Assembly: GCF_030643805.1 (NCBI RefSeq)
Contig: NZ_CP094656.1
Location: 2,852,001-2,916,000, forward strand
DNA from: Alkalihalobacillus sp. AL-G
Lineage (GTDB): Bacteria > Bacillota > Bacilli > Bacillales > Fictibacillaceae
DNA length: 64,000 nt
Direction: 5' to 3'
The notes below the pieces were generated by a model. That model had not been told where the DNA came from and ran no database searches. It saw only the letters and a program-made list of their open reading frames with translations. Made by a program: the position numbers and the translations under genes. How positions within the stretch are numbered: position 1 is the first letter of the stretch; each line of letters begins with the position of its first letter. Of this stretch, positions 39,247-49,926 are shown piece by piece.

Positions 39247-39759
39247 TTACCGCGGATAGTTTGTAGAAAGATGGGTTATTTCTTTCCCATCTAAATTGAA
39301 AAAGCGTACTTTCACATTCGTGTCACCAAACTCACAGATCGCATACGATTTTTCAAACCGACCTCTTGGTAGCCGTATGCTTCCTGGGTTTACAAAGATC
39401 ATTCCATCCTTTTCAAAGGTTTCGGCAAAATGAGAGTGACCGAAACAAACCAGGTCAGCCCCATTTTCCTCCGCCTTGTAGGCAAGCTTCATATACGACA
39501 TCTTCACATTGTAGAGGTGGCCATGTGTAACAAAGATCCGTATTCCTTTTTGTTCAATAAGCTTCTCATTGGGAAATTCCTTATGGCTCATGTCCATATT
39601 CCCTTGCACATTGTGAAAACGTGAAAGTGTCAGGTGATCCGCTGATAATTCAGAATCCCCACAGTGAATCTTTACATCGACATGATCTTTGTGCCGTTCC
39701 ATAATCTCACTAAGTTCACTTGTTAGCCCATGGCTGTCACTTACCACTAGAATATTCAT
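39247..39759 (-). CDS. ysnB: YsnB-like metallophosphoesterase (MJ0936/YfcE family)
   Basis: 170 residues. Metal-binding motifs are VVSDSHG at the start, HCGDSE near residue 33, GNMD near 54, VTHGHLY and GHSHFAE. This is the calcineurin-type two-metal site of small YfcE/YsnB phosphodiesterases. The natural substrate is unknown. It follows rdgB in the same order as in B. subtilis (ysnB-ysnA-rph). A 67-base gap to rdgB allows cotranscription. Confidence 0.93.
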   Translation of the reverse strand: MNILVVSDSHGLTSELSEIMERHKDHVDVKIHCGDSELSADHLTLSRFHNVQGNMDMSHKEFPNEKLIEQKGIRIFVTHGHLYNVKMSYMKLAYKAEENGADLVCFGHSHFAETFEKDGMIFVNPGSIRLPRGRFEKSYAICEFGDTNVKVRFFNLDGKEITHLSTNYPR

Positions 39760-39826
39760 AATCGACCTCCACGGTTATTGATCTTAAAAAGAAACCCGTT
39801 AGCTCAACCCTAGTGCACATATCGTA

Positions 39827-40420
39827 TTAAAAGACCTCACTCCAACGATCCTTCAATTCCTTCAAGGCATTCGCACGATGGCTAATTTGATTCTTTTCCT
39901 GTGATTCCATTTGTGCTAACGTTTTTAAAAAAGAAGGGACATAAAATATAGGATCGTAGCCAAATCCATTTTCACCAATTGGCTGTTGAGTGATTACACC
40001 TTCACATTTACCTTCTATTGTATAAGTTGTTTTCCCTGGAATCGCAACTGCTAAAACACAAACAAAACGGGCGGTACGTTTCTTGTTCTCCACGCCTTCC
40101 ATTTTACGTAAAACCTTTTCCACGTTTGCACGATCATCCTTGTCTTCTCCTGCATAACGTGCCGAATAAACGCCTGGCTCACCATCTAGTGCATCGACAA
40201 CCAAACCTGAATCATCGGCAAGAACAGGTTCATTGAAATGTTCAGCAATTACTTCCGCCTTCAGACTTGCATTCTTCTTAAAAGTCGAACCGGTTTCTTC
40301 AACTTCCTCATGGTAATCAAGATCCTTAAGGGATTGAACTGAAACACCGAACTCATCAAACATCGACTTAAACTCACGAACTTTCCCTTCATTATGTGTT
40401 GCAATAATAATTTTCTTCAT
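39827..40420 (-). CDS. rdgB: Non-canonical purine NTP pyrophosphatase (RdgB/HAM1, YsnA)
   Basis: 197 residues. Marks are THNEGKVREF at the start, ADDSGLVVDAL near residue 67, SARYAG, and GENGFGYDPIFYVPS. It hydrolyses dITP, XTP and ITP to keep them out of nucleic acid. The start lies 6 bases after the rph stop, so the two are coupled. Confidence 0.97.
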   Translation of the reverse strand: MKKIIIATHNEGKVREFKSMFDEFGVSVQSLKDLDYHEEVEETGSTFKKNASLKAEVIAEHFNEPVLADDSGLVVDALDGEPGVYSARYAGEDKDDRANVEKVLRKMEGVENKKRTARFVCVLAVAIPGKTTYTIEGKCEGVITQQPIGENGFGYDPIFYVPSFLKTLAQMESQEKNQISHRANALKELKDRWSEVF

Positions 40421-40426
40421 TTTACC

Positions 40427-41179
40427 TTATTCTCCTGCTCGTTCATCGATCAGGCGGCTCACGTCTCCAAGAATTTCTTTTTGAAGCTCGATTAGTTCAT
40501 TAATTCCTTTTTCACCGAGAGCTAACAATTCCTGAAGCTGTGAAAAGGAAAAAGTTGCTTCTTCTCCTGTTCCTTGAAGCTCAACGAACTCCATACTACC
40601 AGTCATAACGATGTTCATATCGACATTGGCAGTTGAATCCTCCTCATAGCATAGATCCAATATCGCACCATGTTGAGGGGAAATTCCTACAGACGTTGCT
40701 GCAAGGTATTCCTTGATCGGCATCTTTTTAATCGTTTCCTTCTCAATGAATCGGTTAAATGCTAATGCCATTGCAACAAATGCTCCTGTTATACTTGCCG
40801 TACGAGTTCCGCCATCAGCTTGAATGACATCGCAGTCGATCCAGCACGTCCGCTCTCCAAATTGATTCAAGTCTACTACTGAGCGAAGCGCTCTCCCGAT
40901 TAAACGTTGAATTTCCATCGTCCGCCCAGAAACCTTTCCTTTACTGGATTCACGAATATTTCGTTGTGCCGTTGCTCTAGGAAGCATGGAATACTCTGCA
41001 GCAATCCAACCTTTTCCTTGTCCACGCATAAACGGAGGCACCCGTTCTTCGATACTTGCTGTACAAATTACTTTCGTATCACCAACAGCAATTAACACGG
41101 ACCCCTCAGGGTGTTTGATATAGTTTGGTTCAATATGTATTTTTCTTAATTGATCATTCTCTCTTCCGTCTGTTCGCAT
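40427..41179 (-). CDS. rph: Ribonuclease PH
   Basis: 250 residues, standard length. [11 protein letters not shown] at the start, [20 protein letters not shown], and [18 protein letters not shown] are conserved RNase PH segments; the last holds the phosphate and catalytic residues. It trims tRNA 3' ends by phosphorolysis. It is the first gene after the gerM terminator and leads rph-rdgB-ysnB. Confidence 0.98.
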   Translation of the reverse strand: MRTDGRENDQLRKIHIEPNYIKHPEGSVLIAVGDTKVICTASIEERVPPFMRGQGKGWIAAEYSMLPRATAQRNIRESSKGKVSGRTMEIQRLIGRALRSVVDLNQFGERTCWIDCDVIQADGGTRTASITGAFVAMALAFNRFIEKETIKKMPIKEYLAATSVGISPQHGAILDLCYEEDSTANVDMNIVMTGSMEFVELQGTGEEATFSFSQLQELLALGEKGINELIELQKEILGDVSRLIDERAGE

Positions 41180-41283
41180 CGTGACCCTCCTCTGTCTAAT
41201 TACAGGACTACCGTTTAGTATAGCCCATTCGCTCCATTTCCTTACGAATTAGGCATGATTTTTTTCTTCATGTGTAAAAAGAA

Positions 41284-41309
41284 AAAGGCGGTCATAAAAC
41301 CGCCCTTTT
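41284..41309 (-). terminator. Terminator of gerM
   Basis: GGGCGGTTTTATGACCGCC hairpin followed by TTTTT on the minus strand. It separates gerM from rph. Confidence 0.85.
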
Positions 41310-41345
41310 ATCGTATCATACCTATTGTCAAAGTTCATTCCTCAA

Positions 41346-42428
41346 TTAGAATTCAACCGTATTTACATTTGCCGGTCTAGAAACCGGTTCCGCTAGGATC
41401 TTTCCCGATTCATCTAGAACTTCGGTGTTCCCATTCACTTTCAAGGCTACCTTTTCAATGCCGTCAATTTCAGTTAGCGAGAGTACGAGCGCATTCAATA
41501 CTGCATCCGAAATTGCCGTGTTCTCATTTTGTCCGAGTATCGCATCATTAAAGTTAAGTGTTACCACACCATCTTCAATAACAGGTGCTGATACGAGTTC
41601 AACCGTGTTCAGGAATTCAGATAATAATCCCGATTGAAGTGAAGGACCGTTTATCAACTCATTGATAGTTGCACCTACAGGATTATTAGTAGCAGGTACT
41701 TTCCTTGTAACTGGTACGTAGTAAATCTTCTCTTTATCGTTTTGAGAAAGGAAGTAAACCGTAACTGTATCTGTGTTCGTTACATCAACAATCCCATTCA
41801 TTTCGATATTGATTCCATTTTCACGAGTTAAACCATCGCCGATTGGTGTTTGACTGACCGGCATAACTGTTTGTTCCACTCCGTTAATTTGGACTTTGAC
41901 ATTATTGATGTTATCGAACTGAGTTAATGTATAGGTTAAAGATTGTAAAATGCGTAATTCGTCCTCCGGTGCATACTGCTTAAACTGTTCTGAAAAATCA
42001 ACCGTCGCTGTACCTTGGTTAATATTTAGCCCAAGGACTTCAGTTCCAGCAGGTAAAACTGCTCGCATACCATTTGGTAGCAAATTGCTCACTTTGCCAT
42101 CTTGCACAAGGTGTTCGATGACCTGCTTAGCTGGTTCCGCCGACTTCGGCAGCTGTAGTACTTGTGGAACAACCATACCGTTTTCGTCGATTAGAAATAC
42201 CTGTCTCTGACTCGATTCAGCCGCACCTGCCGGAGCATCCTTCCCCCCTGCCAATGCATCGGTGTTCTCCTCACTTTGATCAAGTGTTTCCCCTTCATCA
42301 AGATAGTTGACCTCTTGTGGCGGGTCAATTTCATTCGTTGTTTTTTCAGTCAACAGTCCGCAACCTGATGTAACCAGCAACAGGACTGTTAAAAGAGAGA
42401 CCAATACGATTCTTCTCTTTTTGATCAT
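41346..42428 (-). CDS. gerM: GerM spore germination/sporulation lipoprotein
   Basis: 360 residues. The lipoprotein signal ends LLLVTSGCGLL (Cys near residue 23). Two GerMN domains follow, about 95-190 and 230-335; each contains a GTATVDFSEQF or GVVTLNFNDAI-type strand and ends with an LTQFDNINNVKV or LTEIDGIEKVAL segment. GerM sits in the mother-cell membrane around the SpoIIIA/SpoIIQ complex and affects sporulation and germination in B. subtilis. GGAGGG precedes the ATG. Confidence 0.95.
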   Translation of the reverse strand: MIKKRRIVLVSLLTVLLLVTSGCGLLTEKTTNEIDPPQEVNYLDEGETLDQSEENTDALAGGKDAPAGAAESSQRQVFLIDENGMVVPQVLQLPKSAEPAKQVIEHLVQDGKVSNLLPNGMRAVLPAGTEVLGLNINQGTATVDFSEQFKQYAPEDELRILQSLTYTLTQFDNINNVKVQINGVEQTVMPVSQTPIGDGLTRENGINIEMNGIVDVTNTDTVTVYFLSQNDKEKIYYVPVTRKVPATNNPVGATINELINGPSLQSGLLSEFLNTVELVSAPVIEDGVVTLNFNDAILGQNENTAISDAVLNALVLSLTEIDGIEKVALKVNGNTEVLDESGKILAEPVSRPANVNTVEF

Positions 42429-42560
42429 TCCATTCCCTCCTACGGTGGTTTGTACTAATATGTATACGAGCCATCCTTTGATTTAGACCACTGATGTACA
42501 ATTTTAGATAAAGCTCAAAAAGTGGAATTGGTTTGAATGCTTTTAAAACCAAGCGAAAAT

Positions 42561-42609
42561 AAAAAAAAGAAGGATTTCGAGCGTTTGAAATCTTGCTCGA
42601 AATCCTTCA
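42561..42609 (-). terminator. Terminator of ysmB-racE
   Basis: GAAGGATTTCGAGC and GCTCGAAATCCTTC form a 14-pair stem followed by TTTTTTTT on the minus strand. Confidence 0.92.
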
Positions 42610-42645
42610 TTATTGTTTGAAACTAGTGAGTTGTGATATTACCCG

Positions 42646-43443
42646 TTAGTCTAAATGAATATGTTCAATGTGCTCGATGTCTTGATTGAACCATTCACTA
42701 GTTAGACGGTTGAACATCTCGCTCGATCCGGTTGTATAAAAACGATGTCGCGGTGTTCGGTCACCAGTGTATGATCGATTGCTGTAATGCAGGAGTGTAC
42801 TTACTTCTCTTGCGGTTTCAGTACCGGATGAGATGATTGAAACGTTATTCCCCATGAACTTTTTAATTATTGGTGATAGAAGTGGATAATGTGTACAGCC
42901 GAGTATCAGTGTATCAATTGATAAATCGCGTAAAGGAGCTAGACGCTCATACACCACTTGTAACGCTTCATGAGTATTGACCGCTCCATTCTCTACGAGG
43001 GGAACGAACTCTGGACATGCAAGACTATGGACATTTACTCGTTCATCGATATTATGCAAAGCTTGCGCGTATGCCTGACTTTGAATCGTTCCCTCTGTTC
43101 CAATGACTGCAATTTCTCTTCGTTTCGTTATTTTCAAAGCCGCTCTCGCTCCAGGGTGGATAACACCTACTACCGGTATTGGTAAGGTAGCTTGAACTTC
43201 CTTCAATACAGCAGCAGTTGCAGTATTACAGGCAATTACGAGCAATTTTATATCTTTTTCGTATAAGTAACGAATCATATTTAGTGTATAACTCCGAACC
43301 TCGTCAAAGGGGCGTGGACCATAAGGGCAACGTAACGTATCCCCTAGGTAGAGAACTTCTTCTTTAGGTAATTGCCTCATTACTTCCCGAGCGACCGTCA
43401 TTCCCCCAACGCCTGAATCTATTATTCCTATCGGTCTATTCAA
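42646..43443 (-). CDS. racE: Glutamate racemase
   Basis: 265 residues. The two catalytic cysteines are in VIACNTATAA near residue 74 and LILGCTHYPLL near 185. It converts L- to D-glutamate for peptidoglycan, or poly-gamma-glutamate in some Bacillus. IGIIDSGVGGMTV is the family opening. It follows ysmB by 14 bases, as in B. subtilis. Confidence 0.98.
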   Translation of the reverse strand: MNRPIGIIDSGVGGMTVAREVMRQLPKEEVLYLGDTLRCPYGPRPFDEVRSYTLNMIRYLYEKDIKLLVIACNTATAAVLKEVQATLPIPVVGVIHPGARAALKITKRREIAVIGTEGTIQSQAYAQALHNIDERVNVHSLACPEFVPLVENGAVNTHEALQVVYERLAPLRDLSIDTLILGCTHYPLLSPIIKKFMGNNVSIISSGTETAREVSTLLHYSNRSYTGDRTPRHRFYTTGSSEMFNRLTSEWFNQDIEHIEHIHLD

Positions 43444-43457
43444 GTGATCCCCTCATT

Positions 43458-43919
43458 TTATTTCGATGTCTGATTTTCATCATGCTTATTCATTTCATCA
43501 TAAAGGAGGTGAAGACATTCCTGAAGATTATTTATATCTCCATCAGAGAATGTTCCAGTCAATTGCTCTAGATACTTTTGTCGGCGTTTGATTACCTCTT
43601 GAATAATTTCGTAACCTTTATCAAGCTTTTGGATTCGTACAACACGTCGGTCATTTGAATCCCTCACTCTTTTGACTAAACCGTTCTTTTCCATACGGTC
43701 GATTAGATCTGTTGTTGTACTATATGCAAGATACATCTTATTGGATAGATCCCCGATTGTCATCTCATTTTCCTCAAACAACCATTGTAGCGCAATAAAT
43801 TGAGGTGGGGTAATCGAGAAGTCGTTAAGAATTTCTCTTCCTTTTTGTTTAATATGCCCCGCTATCATTCGAAGGGATTTTTCAATATCATTAATCTGAC
43901 CCTGTTTTGATTGCTCCAA
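43458..43919 (-). CDS. ysmB: MarR-family transcription regulator YsmB
   Basis: 153 residues. A winged helix at about 35-110: FIALQWLFEENEMTIGDLSNK, recognition helix AYSTTTDLIDRMEKNGLVKR, and wing DSNDRRVVRIQ. Ligand and targets are unknown. In B. subtilis ysmB lies between racE and gerE; here the PTS block separates it from gerE. The start has GGAGG upstream. Confidence 0.93.
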   Translation of the reverse strand: MEQSKQGQINDIEKSLRMIAGHIKQKGREILNDFSITPPQFIALQWLFEENEMTIGDLSNKMYLAYSTTTDLIDRMEKNGLVKRVRDSNDRRVVRIQKLDKGYEIIQEVIKRRQKYLEQLTGTFSDGDINNLQECLHLLYDEMNKHDENQTSK

Positions 43920-43989
43920 CTAAGCTACCTCCTGAACAACTAGTTAAATCCATTGTGCTTGGTTTATTGTTTTTTTTCAACTATTATTT

Positions 43990-44069
43990 AAAGAAAACTC
44001 GATGATTGCCGAGCATTTAGGCGAAAGCAGAAACGTAGTTGCACTTATACTATAGAAGTATAAGTGCAA
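43990..44069 (-). repeat. Dispersed hairpin repeat, copy 1
   Basis: Matches copies at 53945, 58340 and 59076. On the minus strand it carries GTATAAGTGCAACTA, CTGCTTTCGCC, then the hairpin CTCGGC-AATC-ATCGAG and TTTTCTTT. It lies between the ptsI terminator and ysmB, in a gene-free stretch. Confidence 0.75.
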
Positions 44070-44121
44070 AGAAATAGCCTAAACTCTATCAATCATCTGA
44101 TTTTCTAGCACCCTTAATCAC

Positions 44122-44172
44122 AATAAGGGCCAATCCAACATCTTACAAAGATGATTTGGATCAGCCCTAATA
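44122..44172 (-). terminator. Probable terminator of ptsGHI
   Basis: GGGCTGATCCAA and TTGGATTGGCCC pair around an inner ATCTTTGTAAGAT stem, after ptsI. The U-run is weak. Confidence 0.55.
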
Positions 44173-44198
44173 TTTATGAATTCTCGTGCTATTAGCCA

Positions 44199-45917
44199 TT
44201 ATTGAAAAAAGTGATTACGTACATATTCCATAACTTGTTGTGAGGAATCAAGCTGTAATACTTCTTCCAACTTGGCTGCAACCTCTGCTTTATCCAAGTG
44301 GAGAAGTTGACTTCGTGCAGGTAGGATAGACGTTGCACTCATGCTGAACTCATCTAGGCCAAGACCGAGCAACAAAGGTATAGCCGTTTCATCGCCGGCC
44401 ATTTCCCCACACATACCTGCCCATTTACCATTTCTGTGAGCAGCGTCAATTACATTTTTTACGAGACTTAAAATGGCTGGGTTATACGGCTGGTACAAAT
44501 AAGAGACTTGCTCATTCATTCGATCGGCAGCCATTGTGTATTGAATCAAGTCATTTGTTCCTATGCTGAAGAAATCCACTTCCTTAGCAAATTGGTCTGC
44601 CATTACTGCGGCGGCAGGGATCTCTACCATCATTCCAACTTGGATTGAATCAGATACGCGAATATTCTCAGCAACAAGCTTTTGCCTTTCTTCATTCAAA
44701 ATTTTCTTTGCTTGACGAAATTCATCCAGGGTTGCAATCATCGGGAACATAACCTTAAGGTTACCGAAGGCACTCGCACGTAATAAGGCACGTAGTTGGG
44801 TACGGAAAATTGTTTGTTCATCTAAACACAACCGGATCGCCCGGTAACCGAGAAAAGGATTCAATTCATCTGGAAGGTCTAAATAAGGAAGCTCTTTATC
44901 GCCGCCAATATCAAGAGTCCGGATTACAACTGGTTTTCCTTCCATTTTTTCAAGCACTTCTTTATAGGCTTCAAACTGTTCGTCTTCTGTCGGCAATTGG
45001 TCACGATTCATATAAAGAAATTCTGTTCGGTAAAGGCCGATTGCCTCAGCACCGTTATTGAGTACCCCCTCAAGATCTTTAGGGGTCCCGATATTTGCTG
45101 CCAACTCAACGCGCTGACCATCCTTTGTCTTAGAAGGTTCACCGACTAGTTTTGCCCATTCTTGTTTCTGCTCAATATGCTTATCAAGCTTTTTCCGATA
45201 TTCGTCAAGCTCTGAAGAAGTTGGATCGATCAACACACTCCCATCGATACCATCAATTATAACGATCGTGCCATTCTCAATCTCTTCTGTAATCTTTTTC
45301 GTCCCTACAACTGCAGGAATTTCCATCGACCTAGCCATGATTGCAGAATGTGACGTTCTTCCCCCGATATCTGTGGCGAATCCTTTTACATAGTTACGGT
45401 TGAGCTGTGCTGTATCCGATGGAGTAAGATCTTTCGCGATGATGATAACCTCTTCTGTAATCATACTCGGCGAGGAAAAAGTAACGTTGAGCAAATGTGC
45501 AAGCACCCGTTTTCGAACATCTCGAATGTCTGCTGCTCTCTCTTTCATATAGTCATTATCCATGTTTTCAAACATTGTAATAAACATTCCTGTAACGTCA
45601 TCAAGTGCACTTTCTGCATTCACCATTTCTTCGTTAATCTTGCTCTTTACGTTATCGATAAGCTCTGGGTCTTCCAATACAAGAAGATGGGCAGCAAAAA
45701 TTGCTGCCTTATCCTCACCAAGTTCTTTTTCAGCATGTACCTTGATCGCTTCGAGTTCTTTTTTAGATTTAGCGATCGCATCAGTAAAGCGTTCAATTTC
45801 TTGTTTTGGATCCTCGATCGTCTTTTTTTCTACTTCTAGGACTGGGTCTTCAAGCTTGAACGCCTTTGCAATGGCAATTCCTGCCGATGCTCCGATCCCT
45901 GTGATTTGTTGGCTCAT
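44199..45917 (-). CDS. ptsI: PTS enzyme I
   Basis: 572 residues. The phosphorylated His is in [17 protein letters not shown] near residue 190. The C-terminal PEP-binding barrel has [15 protein letters not shown] and CGEMAGD. It moves phosphate from PEP to HPr. Its ATG overlaps the ptsH stop by one base. Part of ptsG-ptsH-ptsI. Confidence 0.99.
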   Translation of the reverse strand: MSQQITGIGASAGIAIAKAFKLEDPVLEVEKKTIEDPKQEIERFTDAIAKSKKELEAIKVHAEKELGEDKAAIFAAHLLVLEDPELIDNVKSKINEEMVNAESALDDVTGMFITMFENMDNDYMKERAADIRDVRKRVLAHLLNVTFSSPSMITEEVIIIAKDLTPSDTAQLNRNYVKGFATDIGGRTSHSAIMARSMEIPAVVGTKKITEEIENGTIVIIDGIDGSVLIDPTSSELDEYRKKLDKHIEQKQEWAKLVGEPSKTKDGQRVELAANIGTPKDLEGVLNNGAEAIGLYRTEFLYMNRDQLPTEDEQFEAYKEVLEKMEGKPVVIRTLDIGGDKELPYLDLPDELNPFLGYRAIRLCLDEQTIFRTQLRALLRASAFGNLKVMFPMIATLDEFRQAKKILNEERQKLVAENIRVSDSIQVGMMVEIPAAAVMADQFAKEVDFFSIGTNDLIQYTMAADRMNEQVSYLYQPYNPAILSLVKNVIDAAHRNGKWAGMCGEMAGDETAIPLLLGLGLDEFSMSATSILPARSQLLHLDKAEVAAKLEEVLQLDSSQQVMEYVRNHFFQ

Positions 45918-46183
45918 TACTGTGCCAAACCTTCTTGCTTCAACACATCATCTAACGCTGAAAGAGCTTCATCAGCATCGGAACCATCTGCTTTAATTGT
46001 AATTTCTGACCCTTGTTGAATCCCTAGAGACATGACACCCATGATTGATTTTAGATTTACAGATTTACCATTGTGAACCAACTCGATTTCAGAACTGAAT
46101 TGGCCAGCTCTATTCACTAATGTAGTAGCAGGTCTTGCATGGATTCCAGATTCACTCGTTACTTTAAATGTTTTTTCAGCCAT
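45917..46183 (-). CDS. ptsH: PTS phosphocarrier protein HPr
   Basis: 88 residues. His15 is in [10 protein letters not shown]; Ser46 is in NLKSIMGVM, the site of HPr kinase control that drives catabolite repression through CcpA in Firmicutes. Both residues are intact. It lies 3 bases after ptsG and overlaps ptsI. Confidence 0.99.
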   Translation of the reverse strand: MAEKTFKVTSESGIHARPATTLVNRAGQFSSEIELVHNGKSVNLKSIMGVMSLGIQQGSEITIKADGSDADEALSALDDVLKQEGLAQ

Positions 46184-46186
46184 TAC

Positions 46187-48280
46187 TCATCTTCCTCTCT
46201 TATTGATTTTAATTATATTTGTTTCACCTTTATCAACTGAACCCGCTTTCTCTAACGAAACAGTTTCTCCATCCTGAAGGTTTGTAAACACAATCGGAGT
46301 AATCGTGGATTGGGCATGTTTTGCGATGTAATCCAAATCAACTTTCAAAAGCTCTTGTCCTTGCTTGACTTCATCTCCCTGTTCCACTAATACTTCAAAA
46401 CCTTCACCTTTTAAATTAACTGTATCGATACCGACATGGATAAGTATTTCCCTACCAGCTTTTGTTTCCAACCCGATTGCGTGTTTCGTCGGAAAAACAT
46501 TGACAACCTTTGCATCAACCGGTGCCACAACCGTTCCATTCGTCGGTTCAATAGCAAATCCGTCACCCATCATCTTTTCACCAAACACTGGATCTGGTAC
46601 TTCTGTAATAGATAAGAGTTTTCCGGTCATTGGAGCAGCGATCGGTTGTTGATTTGCCTCGTTTCCTGGTTCCCCTTGCAATGCCCCTGGATTAACCTCC
46701 TCTATCTGTTCTTGAATTTCTTCATCTGGATTCGTCTCTGTTGGTGTAGGTGTCTTTCCAGAAATAATATCCTGCATTTGTGATTTGATCGAATCGGATT
46801 TCGGTCCAAATATCGCTTGAATGTTATTGCCAACTTCAAGAACGCCAGAAGCACCCAGTTTCTTTAACCGATTTTTATCTACTTGCTCCTTATCGTTGAC
46901 AGAAACACGAAGTCGGGTGATACACGCATCCAAGTGATCGATATTTTCCTTGCCGCCCATTGCATTCAAAATATTGAATGGGAGTTCATTGGAGCCTGTT
47001 CCCTTTTCATCTCTCTCATCCTCGTCGTTTAGATCTTCCCTACCCGGTGTAGCAAGGTTGAACTTTCGAATCGCAAATCTGAATCCAAAATAATAGATGA
47101 CCGCAAATACAAGACCGACTGGAATGACGAGCCACCAATTCGTCTGTGGATTGATTACCCCAAAAAGGATAAAGTCAATCAGACCACCGGAGAACGTCAT
47201 TCCGATTTTGACATCCAATAAGTGCATGGTCATGAATGAAAGTCCTGCAAAAATCGTATGGATGCCAAACAGAACAGGAGCGACGAATAAGAATGAAAAT
47301 TCAATCGGTTCTGTAATTCCTGTCAAAAACGAGGTGAGTGCAGCAGAGCCCATGATTCCCGCTACAATTTTTTTGCGTTCGGGGCGAGCTTCATGATATA
47401 TCGCCAACGCTGCTGCAGGAAGACCAAACATCATGAACGGATATTTACCTGTCATGAATGTCCCTGCTGTCAAGTTTTGAACGCCATCTTGAATTTGCTT
47501 CATGAAGATTGCTTGATCACCACGAACGACATCTCCAGATTCGGATACATAATGACCGAATTCATACCAGAACGGTGCATAAAAGATATGGTGCAATCCA
47601 AATGGAATCAAGGCACGTTCAATGACACCGAATACAAATGCCGATAATGTCAAATTCGCATGAATCATATTTTCTGAGAACGCATTCAATCCATTTTGTA
47701 CTGGTGGCCAAATGAGTATCATAATAAGCCCAAGAAGTACAGCGGTTGCTGCGGTTATAATCGGTACAAATCGTTTACCTGCAAAAAAGCCGAGGTAGGA
47801 TGGTAGATCGATATCATAAAATTTATTGTACATATATGCGGCAAGAATACCGACGATTATACCGCCAAACACCCCAGTTTGTAACGTAGGAATACCGAGA
47901 ACCAATGCAAATGCCGGGTCAACAGCTTCCCCTGTCACATCTGCAATTGTTAATCCCTCTACAACTCCCATCGTTACGTTCATGATGAGATACCCGACAA
48001 TCGCAGCTAGTCCGGCAACACCATCACCACCCGCGAGGCCAATGGCAACTCCGACGGCAAAAAGGAGAGCCAGGTTCCCGAAGATAATGCCCCCTGCTTG
48101 CTCCATGACAGCTGCAACCATCGCAACACTTACATTATCTAAAAATGGAGCAATTTCTAGTAAAGTCGGATTCGTCAATGCGTTACCAAATGCAAGCAAA
48201 ATTCCTGCTGCTGGTAGTATGGCAACTGGTAACATCAATGCTTTACCGACCTTTTGTAACGTACCAAACGCTTTTTTCAA
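46187..48280 (-). CDS. ptsG: PTS glucose transporter IICBA
   Basis: 697 residues with domains in the order C, B, A. The EIIC part (about 1-395) has about ten hydrophobic helices and the GITEPIEF motif. EIIB (about 430-510) has the phosphorylated Cys in [15 protein letters not shown] (about 545-680) has the active His in [11 protein letters not shown]. It imports and phosphorylates glucose. A Gln/Glu/Pro linker joins B and A. A leader terminator for GlcT control lies before it. Confidence 0.98.
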   Translation of the reverse strand: MKKAFGTLQKVGKALMLPVAILPAAGILLAFGNALTNPTLLEIAPFLDNVSVAMVAAVMEQAGGIIFGNLALLFAVGVAIGLAGGDGVAGLAAIVGYLIMNVTMGVVEGLTIADVTGEAVDPAFALVLGIPTLQTGVFGGIIVGILAAYMYNKFYDIDLPSYLGFFAGKRFVPIITAATAVLLGLIMILIWPPVQNGLNAFSENMIHANLTLSAFVFGVIERALIPFGLHHIFYAPFWYEFGHYVSESGDVVRGDQAIFMKQIQDGVQNLTAGTFMTGKYPFMMFGLPAAALAIYHEARPERKKIVAGIMGSAALTSFLTGITEPIEFSFLFVAPVLFGIHTIFAGLSFMTMHLLDVKIGMTFSGGLIDFILFGVINPQTNWWLVIPVGLVFAVIYYFGFRFAIRKFNLATPGREDLNDEDERDEKGTGSNELPFNILNAMGGKENIDHLDACITRLRVSVNDKEQVDKNRLKKLGASGVLEVGNNIQAIFGPKSDSIKSQMQDIISGKTPTPTETNPDEEIQEQIEEVNPGALQGEPGNEANQQPIAAPMTGKLLSITEVPDPVFGEKMMGDGFAIEPTNGTVVAPVDAKVVNVFPTKHAIGLETKAGREILIHVGIDTVNLKGEGFEVLVEQGDEVKQGQELLKVDLDYIAKHAQSTITPIVFTNLQDGETVSLEKAGSVDKGETNIIKINKRGR

Positions 48281-48339
48281 TTATTTTACCTCCTTTAAGA
48301 ATATATAAGTCCCAATACAAACAAAACGCTCGTACTCCG

Positions 48340-48445
48340 TAAAACACAAAAAGGCATGAGTAAAAAAGACACCAAAACATCCATCTAGGGATAGAGTACC
48401 CCTAAACCACACATTTCAATTATCTTCTTCACTCATGCCTGATCG
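48340..48445 (-). promoter_or_regulatory. GlcT-type antiterminator/terminator leader of ptsG
   Basis: On the minus strand GGCATGAGT near 48438 pairs with ACTCATGCC near 48350, closing a long stem followed by TTTTTG. The inner segment contains the region where a GlcT RNA target would overlap the terminator. The nearby glcT supports this; the exact RAT site was not matched base by base. Confidence 0.7.
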
Positions 48446-48477
48446 AATCAGTAACACGTAAAGAAAGGTTTGTATTG

Positions 48478-49320
48478 TTATTGAGTTGAAGAAAGCCTTT
48501 GCAAATGCATGGTCAGGTAAACCGCTTCTGCATCAGAAACCTTTTTCCCCAAGCGATGCTGCATGACTTTCATGAGTTTCCAAGCCAAATTGTAGCATAT
48601 TGGGTATTCCTCTTTCAATACCTTTGCAAGCTTGTCCTGATTTTCAACTTGTTCTCCACGTTCCACACGCTCAATCCCATGTCGTAAATGCTGAACAAGT
48701 CGCATATAGTTGATGCTTGATTGATCAATTGCAACATTCAACGATAGTTGGATCATTTCGATTAATTGGTTGATCAAATAGGAGTAACTGTTTAACCGGG
48801 ATAATGAACGATTGGTAATCGCGCTATGTATATGCAGTGCAATGAATCCTACTTCCCCCTCAGGTAACGCCACGCCTGTTTTGTTGGATATCAACTTCAC
48901 TACATCCTCAGCGACCGTATACTCTTTAGGATAAAGAAGCTGTGTTTCAGTCAAAAATGGATTCACCAGGTCAAGCCCTTGCTGAATCCGTTTGATTGCA
49001 AATGCAAGGTGGTCAGTAAGAGCAATGTGGATATGTTCATTGAATTCAGTTTGCAGTTGTTCTTCGCTATATCGAATCACATCGTTCATGACAAGGATAA
49101 AGGATTCTTCTACCTGTTCGAGCAACTGCTTATATTGATCCTGCTCCAACTGGTCCTCCAAAATATAAAGCTTGTCCACCTTTTTTGAATCCAATGAATC
49201 ATTCGCTTGTTTTGAAAAGCCTATTCCCTTACCAATCAATACAACTTCCTTTTTTTCGAGGTCAGTCGCGATCACTACGTTGTTATTCAATACCTTTTGC
49301 ACTTTATAATGTGCACCCAT
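48478..49320 (-). CDS. glcT: PtsGHI operon antiterminator GlcT
   Basis: 280 residues. The RNA-binding domain is at 1-60 (YKVQKVLNNNVVIATD), then two PTS regulation domains, about 75-170 and 180-280. Conserved histidines are visible in HIHIALTDHLAF, VGFIALHIHSA, LVQHLRHGIERV and VYLTMHLQRL. In B. subtilis, GlcT binds the ptsG leader when glucose is present and stops termination. It lies 197 bases before ptsG on the same strand. Confidence 0.95.
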   Translation of the reverse strand: MGAHYKVQKVLNNNVVIATDLEKKEVVLIGKGIGFSKQANDSLDSKKVDKLYILEDQLEQDQYKQLLEQVEESFILVMNDVIRYSEEQLQTEFNEHIHIALTDHLAFAIKRIQQGLDLVNPFLTETQLLYPKEYTVAEDVVKLISNKTGVALPEGEVGFIALHIHSAITNRSLSRLNSYSYLINQLIEMIQLSLNVAIDQSSINYMRLVQHLRHGIERVERGEQVENQDKLAKVLKEEYPICYNLAWKLMKVMQHRLGKKVSDAEAVYLTMHLQRLSSTQ

Positions 49321-49574
49321 ACAACGCCATTCCTTTCAACCTTCAATCCCTGTCCGCTCATCATATCGAATATCCTTTTATTCCGTCAACTTACAACCAT
49401 CAATTATTCAACAAGGTTTGACATGCTCCATCCTTATTTTCCGAAAAAAAGCAGGGCGACTCAAAGTGGAGAAGCAGACAGTCCCATTACAACATTAGCA
49501 ATCATTTTTTTCTATAGTGTACTAAATGTTGTATAAACGGGAATAGCCTGATCTCCAAATGAGTCTCCCTCGTA

Positions 49575-49799
49575 TTAAATCTCTAACTCGCCAAGCCGCA
49601 ACAGCTCGACGACAGCCTGAGAGCGCCCCTTGACACCTAACTTCTGCATTGTGTTGGAAATGTGATTACGAACAGTTTTTTCACTAATGAAGAGTTGTTC
49701 TGCAATCTCCCTGGTTGTCTTGTCTTGAACAAGAAGTTCGAATACTTCTCTCTCCCTTTTTGTAAGTAGAGGCTTCGGTCGGTAGTGTTTCTCTTTCAA
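49575..49799 (-). CDS. gerE: Late spore regulator GerE
   Basis: 74 residues from TTG 49799, which gives the B. subtilis length and opening (KEKHYRPKPLLTKRE). An in-frame GTG three codons earlier sits against the ribosome binding site. It is a stand-alone LuxR-type helix-turn-helix: LLTKREREVFELLVQDKTT and SEKTVRNHISNTMQKLGVKG. GerE controls late mother-cell coat genes with sigma-K in B. subtilis. AAGGAGG lies 10 bases before the TTG. Confidence 0.96.
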   Translation of the reverse strand: MKEKHYRPKPLLTKREREVFELLVQDKTTREIAEQLFISEKTVRNHISNTMQKLGVKGRSQAVVELLRLGELEI

Positions 49800-49926
49800 T
49801 GATTTCACCCCTCCTTGCTGGGCTTACAAGCTGCGTATCGTGTAGAAAAGATATTTAGTCAACATATCATATGACGGGATGAAATCGGTCGTGACTTACC
49901 TTTTAGAAAAATATCCTGAATCCGTG

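Noticed and set aside
38993-39259. 88-codon plus-strand ORF over the tRNA genes
   Set aside because: It is the antisense of tRNA-Arg and tRNA-Gly, a well-known source of false ORFs.
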